The notes beneath the pieces are model-generated. The model did no database searches. It had not been told where the DNA came from and was given only the letters and a program-made list of their open reading frames with translations. Shown in pieces: positions 51,952-61,008 of a stretch of 64,000 nucleotides of DNA. Within the stretch, counting starts at the first letter, position 1, and each line of letters opens with the position of its first letter. The stretch is from Streptomyces sp. GQFP (lineage in GTDB: Bacteria; Actinomycetota; Actinomycetes; Streptomycetales; Streptomycetaceae). A program made the position numbers and the translations under genes. The stretch is from assembly GCF_021545335.1 (NCBI RefSeq), contig NZ_CP089312.1, positions 1,178,001-1,242,000 on the forward strand, written 5' to 3'.

Positions 51952-52710
51952 ATGGAGCCGCAGCTGACCCACAGTGCCGCCGAGGGTATCGCCACCGTCG
52001 TCATCCGCAACCCGGCCAAGCGCAACGCCATGACGGCCGGCATGTGGCGGGCGCTGCCGCCGCTGCTCGACACCCTGGCCGCCGATCCGGACGTGCGGGT
52101 CCTGGTGCTCACCGGGGCGGGCGGGACATTCTGCGCGGGGGCCGACATCTCGACGCTCCAGGGCTCGCCGGAGGAGGCGCAGCGGCTGGCCGTACGGGCG
52201 GAGGACACGCTCGCGGCCTTCCCCAAGCCGACGCTGGCGGCGGTCCGCGGGCACTGTGTGGGCGGCGGGGCACAGCTCGCGGCGGCCTGCGACCTGCGGT
52301 TCGCCGAGGAGGGGGCACTGTTCGGGGTGACACCGGCGAAGCTGGGCCTGGTGTACCCGGCGTCGTCGACCCGCCGGCTGGCAGCCCTGGTCGGCCCGGC
52401 GACGGCCAAGTACCTCCTGTTCTCGGGCGAGCTGATCGACACGGAACGGGCACTGCGCACCGGCTTCCTCGACGAGGTGCTGCCCGGCGACGAACTCGAC
52501 AAGCGGGTCGCGGAGTTCACCCGCGTCCTCACCTCACGCTCACGCCTCACCCAGGCGGCGGCGAAGGAGTTCGCGAACGGACGCACCGACCGGGACGCGT
52601 ACTGGGCAGAGCAGGCGCGGGACGGCCGCGAGGCCGCGGAGGGGGTCGCCGCGTTTTTGGAGCGGCGGCGGCCGGAGTTCTCCTGGACGGGCCCCGCGCC
52701 TCGCCCCTGA
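51952..52710 (+). CDS. Enoyl-CoA hydratase/isomerase-family (crotonase-fold) protein
   Basis: A 252-residue crotonase-fold protein. The CoA site shows RNAMTAGM and GAGGTFCAGADIS, and the oxyanion hole region is GHCVGGGAQLAAACDLRFA near residue 105. The two glutamates of classical hydratases are missing: the position before KLGL is Ala (TPAKLGL) and the later one falls in TAKYLLFSG. It is therefore probably not a hydratase but an isomerase, hydrolase or decarboxylase of the superfamily. TACGAT at 51939 and no ribosome site suggest a leaderless start at ATG 51952. Confidence 0.87.
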   Translation: MEPQLTHSAAEGIATVVIRNPAKRNAMTAGMWRALPPLLDTLAADPDVRVLVLTGAGGTFCAGADISTLQGSPEEAQRLAVRAEDTLAAFPKPTLAAVRGHCVGGGAQLAAACDLRFAEEGALFGVTPAKLGLVYPASSTRRLAALVGPATAKYLLFSGELIDTERALRTGFLDEVLPGDELDKRVAEFTRVLTSRSRLTQAAAKEFANGRTDRDAYWAEQARDGREAAEGVAAFLERRRPEFSWTGPAPRP

Positions 52711-52790
52711 CGGGTGCCACGCATGGACGGCGATCTCCGAGGTACCCGGTTGTTCCGGCCGTGGTGGCCGGGAGACGAAAGGAGAGTCGC

Positions 52791-52922
52791 GTGTTCCGTG
52801 CTATCGCAGACATACTGCGCCAGATCGGTGGCGCCATAGCCACCGTCGTGACCCTGCCGTTCCGGGCGCTGGCCCGGCTTTTCGGCGGGGCCTCGGGGTC
52901 GACTCGTCGCCGACGAGCCTGA
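52791..52922 (+). CDS. LPFR-motif small protein, 43 residues
   Basis: A 43-residue amphipathic peptide (FRAIADILRQIGGAIATVVT, then LPFRALARLFGGAS) ending in a basic tail. AAGGAG six to seven bases before GTG 52791 supports translation. It matches the actinobacterial LPFR-motif small-protein family as I recall it. Hydrophobic and Arg-rich faces suggest membrane or nucleic-acid contact, but the function is unknown. It follows the crotonase gene by 80 bp and precedes tex. Confidence 0.8.
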   Translation: MFRAIADILRQIGGAIATVVTLPFRALARLFGGASGSTRRRRA

Positions 52923-53027
52923 CCCAGGGGCCGCCCCGGCCCGCCGGTCCGGCGGCCTGATCCCCGGTTGTCGGTGCCACCTGCCACAATTGCCGCGCAA
53001 CCTCAGTGGAGAAGGCGGTACGGGATC

Positions 53028-55403
53028 GTGACGACACCCCTCGTAGGGTCCATCGAAGGCAGGATCGCCGAGGAACTCGGCGTACGGGAGCGGCAGGTGA
53101 GAGCCGCCGTCGAGTTGCTCGACGGGGGTTCGACGGTTCCCTTCATCGCCCGCTACCGCAAGGAAGCGACCGAGATGCTCGACGATGCGCAGCTGCGCAC
53201 GTTGGAGGAGCGGCTGCGCTATCTGCGGGAGCTGGAGGAGCGGCGGGCCGCGATCCTCGAATCGGTGCGCGAGCAGGACAAGCTGACGCCCGAGGTCGAG
53301 GCGCAGATCCGCGGTGCCGAGACGAAGGCGCGCCTGGAGGACATCTATCTGCCGTTCAAGCCGAAGCGGCGGACGAAGGCGCAGATCGCGCGCGAGGCCG
53401 GTCTTGAGCCGCTGGCCGAGGGGCTGCTCGGCGACCCGACGGTGGACCCGCTCGCCGCGGCGGCTGCCTTCGTGGACGCCGACAAGGGCGTCGCCGATCC
53501 GCAGGCCGCGCTGGACGGCGCCCGCGCGATCCTCACCGAGCGGTTCTCGGAGGACGCCGACCTGATCGGCGAGGTGCGCGAGCGCATGTGGGTGCGTGGG
53601 CGGCTGGCCGCCAAGGTCAAGGAGGGCAAGGAGGAGGCGGGCGCCAAGTTCGCCGACTACTTCGACTTCGCCGAGCCCTTCACCGCCCTGCCCTCGCACC
53701 GCATCCTCGCGATGCTGCGCGGCGAGAAGGAGGACGTCCTCGACCTGGTCCTGGAGCCGGAGGAGCCGACGGAGGGCCCTTCCTCGTACGAGGGGATCAT
53801 CGCCCACCGGTTCGGGGTCGCCGAGCGCGGCCGGCCCGGCGACAAGTGGCTCGTCGACACCGTGCGCTGGGCCTGGCGGACCCGGATCCTGGTGCACCTC
53901 GGCATCGACGTGCGCCTTCGGCTGCGTACGGTCGCGGAGGACGAGGCGGTCAACGTGTTCGCGGCGAACCTGCGCGACCTGCTGCTCGCCGCTCCGGCCG
54001 GTACGCGCGCGACGCTGGGGCTCGACCCCGGGTTCCGTACGGGCGTGAAGGTGGCCGTGGTGGACGCGACGGGCAAGGTCGTCGCCACGGACGTGATCTA
54101 TCCGCACGTACCGGCGAACAAGTGGGACGAGGCGCTGGCCAAGCTGGCGCGGCTCGCCAAGGAGCACGCGGTCGAGCTGGTCGCGATCGGCAACGGCACG
54201 GCGTCCCGCGAGACCGACAAGCTCGCCGGTGAACTCATCACCAAGCACCCGGAGTTGAAGCTCACCAAGGTGATGGTGTCCGAGGCGGGCGCGTCCGTGT
54301 ACTCGGCGTCGGCGTTCGCCTCGCAGGAGCTGCCGGACATGGACGTGTCGCTGCGCGGGGCGGTGTCGATCGCGCGGCGGCTGCAGGACCCGCTGGCCGA
54401 GCTGGTGAAGATCGACCCGAAGTCGATCGGGGTCGGGCAGTACCAGCACGACCTGTCCGAGGTGAAGCTGTCGCGGTCATTGGACGCGGTGGTCGAGGAC
54501 TGTGTGAACGGTGTGGGTGTTGATGTCAACACGGCTTCCGCGCCGCTGCTCTCCCGGGTCTCCGGCATCTCCTCCGGGCTCGCGGAGAACATCGTGTCGC
54601 ACCGGGACGCCAATGGGCCGTTCAAGTCGCGGTCCCAGCTGAAGGGGGTCGCGCGGCTCGGGCCGAAGGCGTACGAGCAGTGTGCGGGGTTCCTGCGGAT
54701 CCGGGGCGGGGACGATCCGCTGGACGCGTCCAGTGTGCACCCGGAGGCGTATCCGGTGGTGCGGCGGATGGTGAAGTCGGCGGGGAGCGGGGTCGCCTCC
54801 CTGGTCGGGAACACGGCGGTGCTGCGGTCGTTGCGGCCCGACGACTTCGTCGACGAGACGTTCGGTCTGCCGACGGTGACGGACATCCTGCGCGAGCTGG
54901 AGAAGCCCGGGCGCGACCCTCGGCCCGCCTTCAAGACGGCCACCTTCAAGGACGGGGTCGAGAAGATCGGCGACCTGTCCTCCGGGATGGTGCTGGAGGG
55001 GGTGGTCACGAACGTGGCGGCCTTCGGGGCGTTCGTGGATGTCGGTGTCCACCAGGACGGGCTGGTGCATGTGTCGGCGATGTCGAAGACGTTCGTCAAG
55101 GACCCGCACGACGTCGTGAAGTCCGGGGACATCGTCAAGGTGAAGGTGCTTGACGTGGACATTCCCCGGAAGCGGATTTCGCTGACGCTGCGGCTGGACG
55201 ACGAGGCGGTGCCCTCCGGGGAGGGGCAGGGGCAGGGCGGGGGCCGGCCTCAGCAGCGTGGCGGTCGGCCGCCTCAGCCTCGGCAGCAGCAGCGGCAGGG
55301 AGGTGGAAGCGGAGGCGCTCGGCAGGGGGCGCCCGCGCCGGGGAACAGTGCGATGGCGGATGCGTTGCGGAAGGCGGGGTTGGTGGATCCCAAACGGAGG
55401 TGA
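53028..55403 (+). CDS. tex: Tex-family RNA-binding transcription accessory protein
   Basis: A 791-residue Tex protein. The N-terminal region ([19 protein letters not shown], near residue 35) is followed by a YqgF/RuvC-like domain ([16 protein letters not shown], near residue 332), helix-hairpin-helix repeats ([18 protein letters not shown]) and an S1 RNA-binding domain ([20 protein letters not shown], near residue 655). A Gln/Gly/Arg-rich tail follows. It probably acts in transcript release or RNA processing. GTG 53028 follows GGAGAAGG at about 12 bases. A strong terminator lies after the stop. Confidence 0.94.
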   Translation: MTTPLVGSIEGRIAEELGVRERQVRAAVELLDGGSTVPFIARYRKEATEMLDDAQLRTLEERLRYLRELEERRAAILESVREQDKLTPEVEAQIRGAETKARLEDIYLPFKPKRRTKAQIAREAGLEPLAEGLLGDPTVDPLAAAAAFVDADKGVADPQAALDGARAILTERFSEDADLIGEVRERMWVRGRLAAKVKEGKEEAGAKFADYFDFAEPFTALPSHRILAMLRGEKEDVLDLVLEPEEPTEGPSSYEGIIAHRFGVAERGRPGDKWLVDTVRWAWRTRILVHLGIDVRLRLRTVAEDEAVNVFAANLRDLLLAAPAGTRATLGLDPGFRTGVKVAVVDATGKVVATDVIYPHVPANKWDEALAKLARLAKEHAVELVAIGNGTASRETDKLAGELITKHPELKLTKVMVSEAGASVYSASAFASQELPDMDVSLRGAVSIARRLQDPLAELVKIDPKSIGVGQYQHDLSEVKLSRSLDAVVEDCVNGVGVDVNTASAPLLSRVSGISSGLAENIVSHRDANGPFKSRSQLKGVARLGPKAYEQCAGFLRIRGGDDPLDASSVHPEAYPVVRRMVKSAGSGVASLVGNTAVLRSLRPDDFVDETFGLPTVTDILRELEKPGRDPRPAFKTATFKDGVEKIGDLSSGMVLEGVVTNVAAFGAFVDVGVHQDGLVHVSAMSKTFVKDPHDVVKSGDIVKVKVLDVDIPRKRISLTLRLDDEAVPSGEGQGQGGGRPQQRGGRPPQPRQQQRQGGGSGGARQGAPAPGNSAMADALRKAGLVDPKRR

Positions 55404-55415
55404 ACGCTGGTGAGT

Positions 55416-55447
55416 GCCGGGTGCCCTTGGTTATGAGGGCACCCGGC
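55416..55447 (+). terminator. Terminator of tex
   Basis: GCCGGGTGCCCT and AGGGCACCCGGC pair perfectly (12 bp) around TGGTTATG, 12 bp past the stop. The remaining gap to 55815 has no gene, only GC-rich dispersed repeats. Confidence 0.88.
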
Positions 55448-55688
55448 GTTGGCGCCGACCGCGGGGTGGGTCGCGCAGCCCGGCGCTGTACGGGGTGCCG
55501 CTGCGCCCACCCGTGCCGCCCCTAGCGGCACGCATGCCCGCAGCTAAGCGGGTTTGACGGTGCCGCCGAGGCGGGAGCCGCCAGGGTGGGCACCGCCCAG
55601 CAGCGCGCATGCTCAGCTGGGCGGGAGTCGGCGGGCGAGCCGGCCCCGCGGCTCGGCGCCTGCGGGCTCCGGCCCGCTGGGGCGCCCC

Positions 55689-55736
55689 TTCAGGGGCGCG
55701 GGGAACTGCGCGATCAACCCCCACCGACCCGCAGCC
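55689..55736 (+). repeat. Dispersed intergenic repeat, copy A
   Basis: The 48-bp stretch begins TTCAGGGGCGCGGGGAACTG and ends CCGCAGCC. It recurs nearly identically at 55761-55808 and inverted at 59578-59622, always between genes. Confidence 0.8.
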
Positions 55737-55760
55737 GGACAGCCAGGGACGGACGGGCTT

Positions 55761-55808
55761 TTCAGGGGCGCGGGGAACTGCGCGGCCAGCCCCCACCGGG
55801 CCGCAGCC
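55761..55808 (+). repeat. Dispersed intergenic repeat, copy B
   Basis: A direct copy of the element at 55689-55736, differing at a few positions in the middle. It ends 8 bp before the ABC-F stop. Together the two copies make a direct repeat of about 72 bp period. Confidence 0.8.
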
Positions 55809-55815
55809 AGGCCCG

Positions 55816-57459
55816 CTACGCCAGCTCCGACACCTTGCCGGCTGCCACCTCGAAGCGGCGGGTGACTCGTACCGCGTCCAGCATTCTGCGGTCGTGGGTT
55901 ACGAGGAGGAGCGTGCCCTCGTACGAGTCGAGGGCCTGTTCCAGTTGTTCGATAGCCGGGAGGTCGAGGTGGTTGGTCGGTTCGTCCAGGACCAGGAGGT
56001 TCACGCCTCGGCCCTGGAGAAGTGCCAGGGCTGATCTGGTGCGCTCGCCGGGGGACAGCGTCGCCGCCGGGCGTAGGACATGCTCCGCCTTCAGGCCGAA
56101 CTTGGCCAGGAGGGTGCGGACCTCCGCCGGCTCCGTGTCCGGGACCGCCTCGCAGAACGCGTCCAGCAGGGCCTCCGGGCCGTGGAAGAGTTTGCGGGCC
56201 TGGTCCACTTCCCCTACCACCACACCCGAGCCGAGCGCGGCGTGCCCCGCGTCCAGCGGGACACGGCCGAGCAGTGCGCCCAAGAACGTCGACTTGCCCG
56301 CGCCGTTCGCTCCCGTTACCGCGATCCGGTCCGCCCAGTCGATCTGGACGCTCACCGGGCCGAGCGTGAAGCCCGCGCGGCGCACCTCCGCGTCCCGCAG
56401 GGTGGCGACGACCGAGCCGGAGCGCGGGGCCGCCGCGATCTCCATGCGCAGCTCCCACTCCTTGCGCGGCTCCTCGACGACGTCCAGGCGTTCGATCATG
56501 CGCTGCGTCTGGCGGGCCTTCGCGGCCTGCTTCTCACTCGCCTCGCTGCGGAACTTGCGGCCGATCTTGTCGTTGTCGTTGTTCGCCTTGCGCCGGGCGT
56601 TCTTGACGCCCTTGTCCATCCAGCCACGCTGCATCTGGGCCCGGTCCTGGAGGGCGGAGCGTTTGTCGGCGTACTCCTCGAAGTCGTCGCGGGCGTGCCT
56701 GCGGGCGACCTCGCGCTCCTCCAGATAGGCCTCGTAGCCGCCGCCGTACAGCCTGATCTGCTGCTGGACCAGGTCGAGTTCGAGGACTTTCGTGACCGTG
56801 CGAGTGAGGAACTCGCGGTCGTGGCTGACGACGAGCGTGCCCGCGCGCAGGCCCTTGACGAAGCGTTCCAGGCGCTCCAGGCCGTCGAGATCCAGGTCGT
56901 TCGTGGGCTCGTCGAGGAGGAAGACGTCGTAGCGGGAGAGGAGGAGCGAGGCCAGGCCCGCCCTTGCCGCCTGGCCGCCCGACAGGGACGTCATCGGCTG
57001 GTCCAGGTCCACCGTCAGGGCCAGGGAGTCCGCGACCTCCTCCGCCCGTTCGTCGAGGTCGGCGCCGCCGAGGTCGAGCCAGCGCTCCAGGCTTGTCGAG
57101 TACGCGTCGTCCGCGCCCGGCAAGCCGTCCACCAGGGCCTGGGTCGCCTCGTCCATGACCCGCTGGGCCTCGGCCACGCCCGTACGGCGCGCGAGGAAAT
57201 CGCGGACGGTCTCGCCCTCCCGGCGCTCCGGCTCCTGCGGGAGATGGCCGACGCTCGCGGTCGGCGGGGAGAGCCGCAGCTCGCCCTGCTCGGGCGGGAG
57301 CAGCCCGGCGAGCATCTTCAGCAGCGTGGACTTGCCCGCGCCGTTGGCTCCGACCAGCCCGATCACGTCTCCGGGCGCGACGACGAGGTCGAGCCCGGAG
57401 AAGAGGGAGCGGTCGCCGTGGCCGGCGGCGAGGTTCTTGGCGACGAGGGTGGCAGTCAT
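55816..57459 (-). CDS. ABC-F family ribosome-associated ATPase
   Basis: A 547-residue soluble protein with two ABC domains and no membrane segment. Walker A GANGAGKST appears near residues 37 and 385. Signature one is LSGGQAARAGL; signature two is the variant LSPGERTRSAL. Both Walker B segments read LLDEPTNDLDLD or LVLDEPTNHLDLP. The linker (residues about 240-325) is highly charged and helical, as in proteins that enter the ribosomal E site. Roles range from translation factor to antibiotic resistance; nothing here decides between them. Confidence 0.9.
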   Translation of the reverse strand: MTATLVAKNLAAGHGDRSLFSGLDLVVAPGDVIGLVGANGAGKSTLLKMLAGLLPPEQGELRLSPPTASVGHLPQEPERREGETVRDFLARRTGVAEAQRVMDEATQALVDGLPGADDAYSTSLERWLDLGGADLDERAEEVADSLALTVDLDQPMTSLSGGQAARAGLASLLLSRYDVFLLDEPTNDLDLDGLERLERFVKGLRAGTLVVSHDREFLTRTVTKVLELDLVQQQIRLYGGGYEAYLEEREVARRHARDDFEEYADKRSALQDRAQMQRGWMDKGVKNARRKANNDNDKIGRKFRSEASEKQAAKARQTQRMIERLDVVEEPRKEWELRMEIAAAPRSGSVVATLRDAEVRRAGFTLGPVSVQIDWADRIAVTGANGAGKSTFLGALLGRVPLDAGHAALGSGVVVGEVDQARKLFHGPEALLDAFCEAVPDTEPAEVRTLLAKFGLKAEHVLRPAATLSPGERTRSALALLQGRGVNLLVLDEPTNHLDLPAIEQLEQALDSYEGTLLLVTHDRRMLDAVRVTRRFEVAAGKVSELA

Positions 57460-57507
57460 CAGGTTGCCGATCCTAACCGCCGTCCGTGGTCCGCCGCGTC
57501 CGGGATT

Positions 57508-58551
57508 TCACCGTGCCATCGGCTCCACCAGCACGGTTCCCGACGTACGCGCCACGATGAACGACTCACCCTTCACCGCCTTCGCGTCCAGGGCGATGCG
57601 GTGCCGGCCCGGTTCGAGGATGCCGTCGAAGACCTCCTGGGCCTGGGTGCGGTACAGGCGGTCCTGGCGGTACGCGGTGAGGTGGACGCGGCAGGTGGAG
57701 GTGACCTCTATGCCCGCCTCGCCGTCGGCCGCGACCAGGCGGGTGAGGCGGCGCCGCTCCAACGGGCTGCGGTCCAGGGCGTGTTCGATCTGGGCGACGA
57801 GGAGCGGGACGATCGGGGCGAGCCCGTCGACGTACGCCACCTCGACGCCCGCGTGTTCGAAGGAACGGCGTACGGACGCACGTTCCTCCTCGTCGATCGC
57901 GCGGCCGAAGGCGACGGCGCCGTAGCCGCGCAGCTCGTCGGCGGGGACGTCCGTGGCGTCCCGGGTGATGTCCGCGCCGATGCCGATGGTGCGCAGGGCG
58001 GCGGCGAGCTTGGCGAGGACGGCGACCCGGGCGCCGATCAGCAGGACCCGGCGGCGGGCCGCGCCCGGTTCCACGGACTCCGCCGCCTCCGCGGTGTCGA
58101 GGAGGGAGCCGAGGGCCTCCCGGTACTCGGCGCCCGGGAAACGGAAGGGCCCGATGCCGTGGTAGCCGTTCTGCTCCAGGTCGGCGTGGGTGTCCGTCTG
58201 CCAGGCGAAGTCGCGCCACACATAGTCGTCGCCGTCCTTCTCGATGGCCGCCGTCACGGCACCGCACGCGAGGTCCGCGCACTCGGGACAGCCGTAGATG
58301 ACGTACCGGCCGCCCTCCAGGGGTGCGTCGGCCTCCAGGAGCAGGCCGCGGACCTGGGCGGTGAAGATCGCGGGCGGGACGTCGGAGGCGAGCGGGGAGA
58401 CCGCGTCGAGGTCGGAGAGCTGGTAGAGGAGGGGACGGCCGTCGACGATGAAGTCGAGGAAGTCCCGGTGGACTTGGTAGTCACCGTTGGCGAGGACTCC
58501 ACCGGCACGCATCGCCGGTGCCAGGCCGAAGGTGGCGTACTCGGCAGACAT
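57508..58551 (-). CDS. Conserved hypothetical protein with a Cys cluster
   Basis: A 347-residue protein I do not recognise. The N-terminal half (FLDFIVDGRPLLYQL, YVIYGCPECADLACGAVTAA with three Cys near residue 95, DYVWRDFAWQTDTH) could bind a metal. The middle VLLIGARVAVLAKLAAALRT is Rossmann-like. The C-terminus is beta-rich (CRVHLTAYRQDRLYRTQAQ). There is no signal peptide or membrane helix. The start is ATG 58551, divergent from the D-amino-acid oxidase gene with only 66 bp between. Oxidoreductase is a guess from the Rossmann-like stretch. Confidence 0.75.
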   Translation of the reverse strand: MSAEYATFGLAPAMRAGGVLANGDYQVHRDFLDFIVDGRPLLYQLSDLDAVSPLASDVPPAIFTAQVRGLLLEADAPLEGGRYVIYGCPECADLACGAVTAAIEKDGDDYVWRDFAWQTDTHADLEQNGYHGIGPFRFPGAEYREALGSLLDTAEAAESVEPGAARRRVLLIGARVAVLAKLAAALRTIGIGADITRDATDVPADELRGYGAVAFGRAIDEEERASVRRSFEHAGVEVAYVDGLAPIVPLLVAQIEHALDRSPLERRRLTRLVAADGEAGIEVTSTCRVHLTAYRQDRLYRTQAQEVFDGILEPGRHRIALDAKAVKGESFIVARTSGTVLVEPMAR

Positions 58552-58617
58552 GATGTGAGTATCCCCAGACTGGGAGTGATCTGAGCACGGCATGACATAT
58601 TCCGCTACCGTCCGCGC

Positions 58618-59562
58618 GTGGAGACGCGGCGGAGTGGTGAGGTGATCGTGGTCGGCGGCGGGGTCATCGGCCTGACGACGGCGGTGGTGCTGGCCGAGCA
58701 GGGCCGGCGGGTCCGGGTGTGGCAGAGGGAGCCCGCCGAGCGGACCACCTCGGCCGTTGCGGGTGCGCTGTGGTGGCCGTACCGGATCGAGCCGGAGGCG
58801 CTCACCGGGGAGTGGGCGCTCGCGTCGTTCTCCGTCTACGAGGCGCTGGCGGAGCGGCCCGGGGAGACGGGCGTACGCATGGTCGAGGGTGTACAGGCCG
58901 GGCAGCGGCTGGACGAGCTGGGTCCGTGGGCCGCGCGGGTACCGGGGCTGCGGGAGACGGGCGAAGGACTTCGGGCCCGGCTGCCGTTGATCGACATGCC
59001 GGTGCATCTGGGGTGGCTGCGGGAACGGTTCCTCGCGGCGGGCGGGGTCGTGGAGGAACGGTCCGTCGAGAGTCTCGCCGAGGCGACCGGGGCCGACGGG
59101 GTGGATGTCGTCGTCAACTGCACGGGGCTCGGGGCGCGCGATCTTGTGCCCGATCCGGCCGTACGTCCCGTGCGGGGGCAGTTGGTCGTCGTGGAGAACC
59201 CGGGGATCACGACGTGGTTCACCGCGGCCGGGCACTCCGGCTCGAAGACCACGTACTTCTTCCCGCAGCCGGGCGGGCTGATCCTGGGCGGTACGGCGGA
59301 GGAGGACGAGTGGTCGCTGGTGCCTGATCCGGCAGTGGCCGAGGAGATCGTGCGGCGCTGTGCGGTTGTACGGCCGGCGATCGCCGGCGCGAGGGTGCTG
59401 GGTCATCGGGTTGGGCTGCGGCCCGCCCGTGATGCGGTGCGGCTGGAACGTGAACTGGTCGGTGGGGGGCGGGTGTTGGTGCACAACTATGGGCATGGTG
59501 GGGCGGGGGTTACGGTCGCCTGGGGGTGTGCGGCGGGCGCTGCGCGGCTTGTCGGGGGGTGA
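58618..59562 (+). CDS. FAD-dependent D-amino-acid oxidase
   Basis: A 314-residue DAO-fold oxidase. The FAD site VIVVGGGVIGLTTAVVLAEQ is at residues 9-28, with SAVAGALWWPYR and VVNCTGLGARDL further in. GLRPARDAVRLE near residue 272 contains the substrate-binding Arg, and YGHGGAGVTVAWGCA near residue 293 is the C-terminal FAD motif. It should oxidise D-amino acids to 2-oxo acids with hydrogen peroxide. TACCGT at 58606 seven bases before GTG 58618 indicates a leaderless mRNA. Confidence 0.9.
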   Translation: METRRSGEVIVVGGGVIGLTTAVVLAEQGRRVRVWQREPAERTTSAVAGALWWPYRIEPEALTGEWALASFSVYEALAERPGETGVRMVEGVQAGQRLDELGPWAARVPGLRETGEGLRARLPLIDMPVHLGWLRERFLAAGGVVEERSVESLAEATGADGVDVVVNCTGLGARDLVPDPAVRPVRGQLVVVENPGITTWFTAAGHSGSKTTYFFPQPGGLILGGTAEEDEWSLVPDPAVAEEIVRRCAVVRPAIAGARVLGHRVGLRPARDAVRLERELVGGGRVLVHNYGHGGAGVTVAWGCAAGAARLVGG

Positions 59563-59577
59563 GTGGGTTTGTTTTTT

Positions 59578-59622
59578 GCTGCGGGTCGGTGGGGGCTGGT
59601 CGCGCAGTTCCCCGCGCCCCTG
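59578..59622 (-). repeat. Dispersed intergenic repeat, copy C (inverted)
   Basis: The reverse complement of the 55689/55761 element, lying between convergent genes and preceded by TTTTTT. Next to it GCCCCCTCCGCNACGGAC occurs twice (about 59664-59708). The convergent gap 59563-59736 holds nothing else. Confidence 0.8.
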
Positions 59623-59736
59623 TCGGGGGCGCTCGCGCGCCACCCGACATCACCAGCCCAGCCCCCTCCGCCACGGACAACTCGATTCCCGCCCCCTCCG
59701 CAACGGACCACCGCGGACAACCCGCTTCCTGCCCGC

Positions 59737-61008
59737 TCAGCAGTTCGTGTCCGGCTCCCCCTCCGTCAGGTGGTACGGGGCACGCTCGTCCAGGAGCAGT
59801 GGTACCAGGGCGCGTAGTGACTGGCGCAGGGGGACATACGCCCCGTCCGTCTCCGGCCTGACCCGTACTCCGTGCAGCGCCAACTCGTCGGCCACCTCCT
59901 CGTACTGCTCGCCCGTGAGCCGGTAGCCGCATGCCGGGTTCTCTATGACCTCGGACGGTTCGGCCGGGTCGTTGTCCGCGCCGCCGAGGTAGACCGGGCC
60001 GGTGTCCCGGTAGCCGGTCAGGCGGGCGGTGGCGGTGGCCGTGTCGACCTGTCGGCCCCGTTCTCCGGCGAAGCTGAACAGGCCCTTCAGGGCGGCCAGT
60101 TGGGAGTTCACCCGGCGTCGGTTGTTGTCCGGCTCGGGTGTTCCCTCCGTCAATGGCTCCACGCGGCTCTCGATCAGCAGCCCGACCGAATGCTTCACGC
60201 CTGACATGTTCCGCAGGATGCGTTCCTGCCCGTCCCCGGCGACCTGGCGGATCGGGTCACCGGTGACGGGGTCGGTCCAGATGCCGTACGTGCCGGTCGT
60301 GAACCCGGCGCTTCCGGCGGCCGGCCGTACGTACGTCTGGGACAGGGTCTGTGCCTCGGTGTGGACGGCCGCGTCGGTGTTGAGGTTGCGCGGCCAGAGG
60401 TCGAACAGGTCCTTGTCGTAGTAGAGGGGCGTGGCGCCGTACTCGTGCAGGTCGTAGACGACGTCGGGTTGGCGGTCGCGCAGGACCGCCGCCATCGCGC
60501 GCGCTTCCGCCGTCTGGAGGGACAGGTGGTCGCGGTTGATGTCGACGCCGTCGCTGTTGCCCCGGGTGTCGGCGGCCCGGCCGTCGGGGTTGGCCGTGGG
60601 GACGACGAGCACCGTGGTGCGGGACAGGAACTCCTTCGTCCGCGCGTCCTTCGCGTACGCCAGGTCGCGGATCGTCGTCAGGCAGGCCTCGCGGCCGGAC
60701 GGCTCGTCGCCGTGCTGGCTGCAGATGAGCAGCACGGTGCGGGTGGTCGGGCGTTCGCCGATGCGTACGAGTTGGAGGGGGCGGTTCTGTTTGGTGGTGC
60801 CGATGCCAGTGAGCGTCACTCGGGCGCTCGCCCGGTCTACGGCCGTGAGGAAGTCCTGCTCCTCGGGCTGGCTGGTCCAGCGGGCGCCGTTCGTCTGCTC
60901 GAATCCGGTGCGTGGGGGCGCCGGTTGGGCATCGGCGGCATAGGCGGGGGCCGACAGTAACGGTGCGGCGAGGGCCGCGGCGGTCACCACGGCCAGACGC
61001 GGGTTCAT
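59737..61008 (-). CDS. Secreted M14-family zinc carboxypeptidase
   Basis: A 423-residue exported metallopeptidase. The signal peptide is [18 protein letters not shown]. Zinc ligands are in [10 protein letters not shown] near residue 97 and YDLHEYG near residue 188, with an Arg in [10 protein letters not shown]. The general-base Glu is probably in [10 protein letters not shown]-terminal extension of about 130 residues has unknown function. The ATG overlaps the stop of the upstream X-Pro peptidase (ATGA), so both are made together and probably act in turn on extracellular peptides. Confidence 0.9.
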   Translation of the reverse strand: MNPRLAVVTAAALAAPLLSAPAYAADAQPAPPRTGFEQTNGARWTSQPEEQDFLTAVDRASARVTLTGIGTTKQNRPLQLVRIGERPTTRTVLLICSQHGDEPSGREACLTTIRDLAYAKDARTKEFLSRTTVLVVPTANPDGRAADTRGNSDGVDINRDHLSLQTAEARAMAAVLRDRQPDVVYDLHEYGATPLYYDKDLFDLWPRNLNTDAAVHTEAQTLSQTYVRPAAGSAGFTTGTYGIWTDPVTGDPIRQVAGDGQERILRNMSGVKHSVGLLIESRVEPLTEGTPEPDNNRRRVNSQLAALKGLFSFAGERGRQVDTATATARLTGYRDTGPVYLGGADNDPAEPSEVIENPACGYRLTGEQYEEVADELALHGVRVRPETDGAYVPLRQSLRALVPLLLDERAPYHLTEGEPDTNC

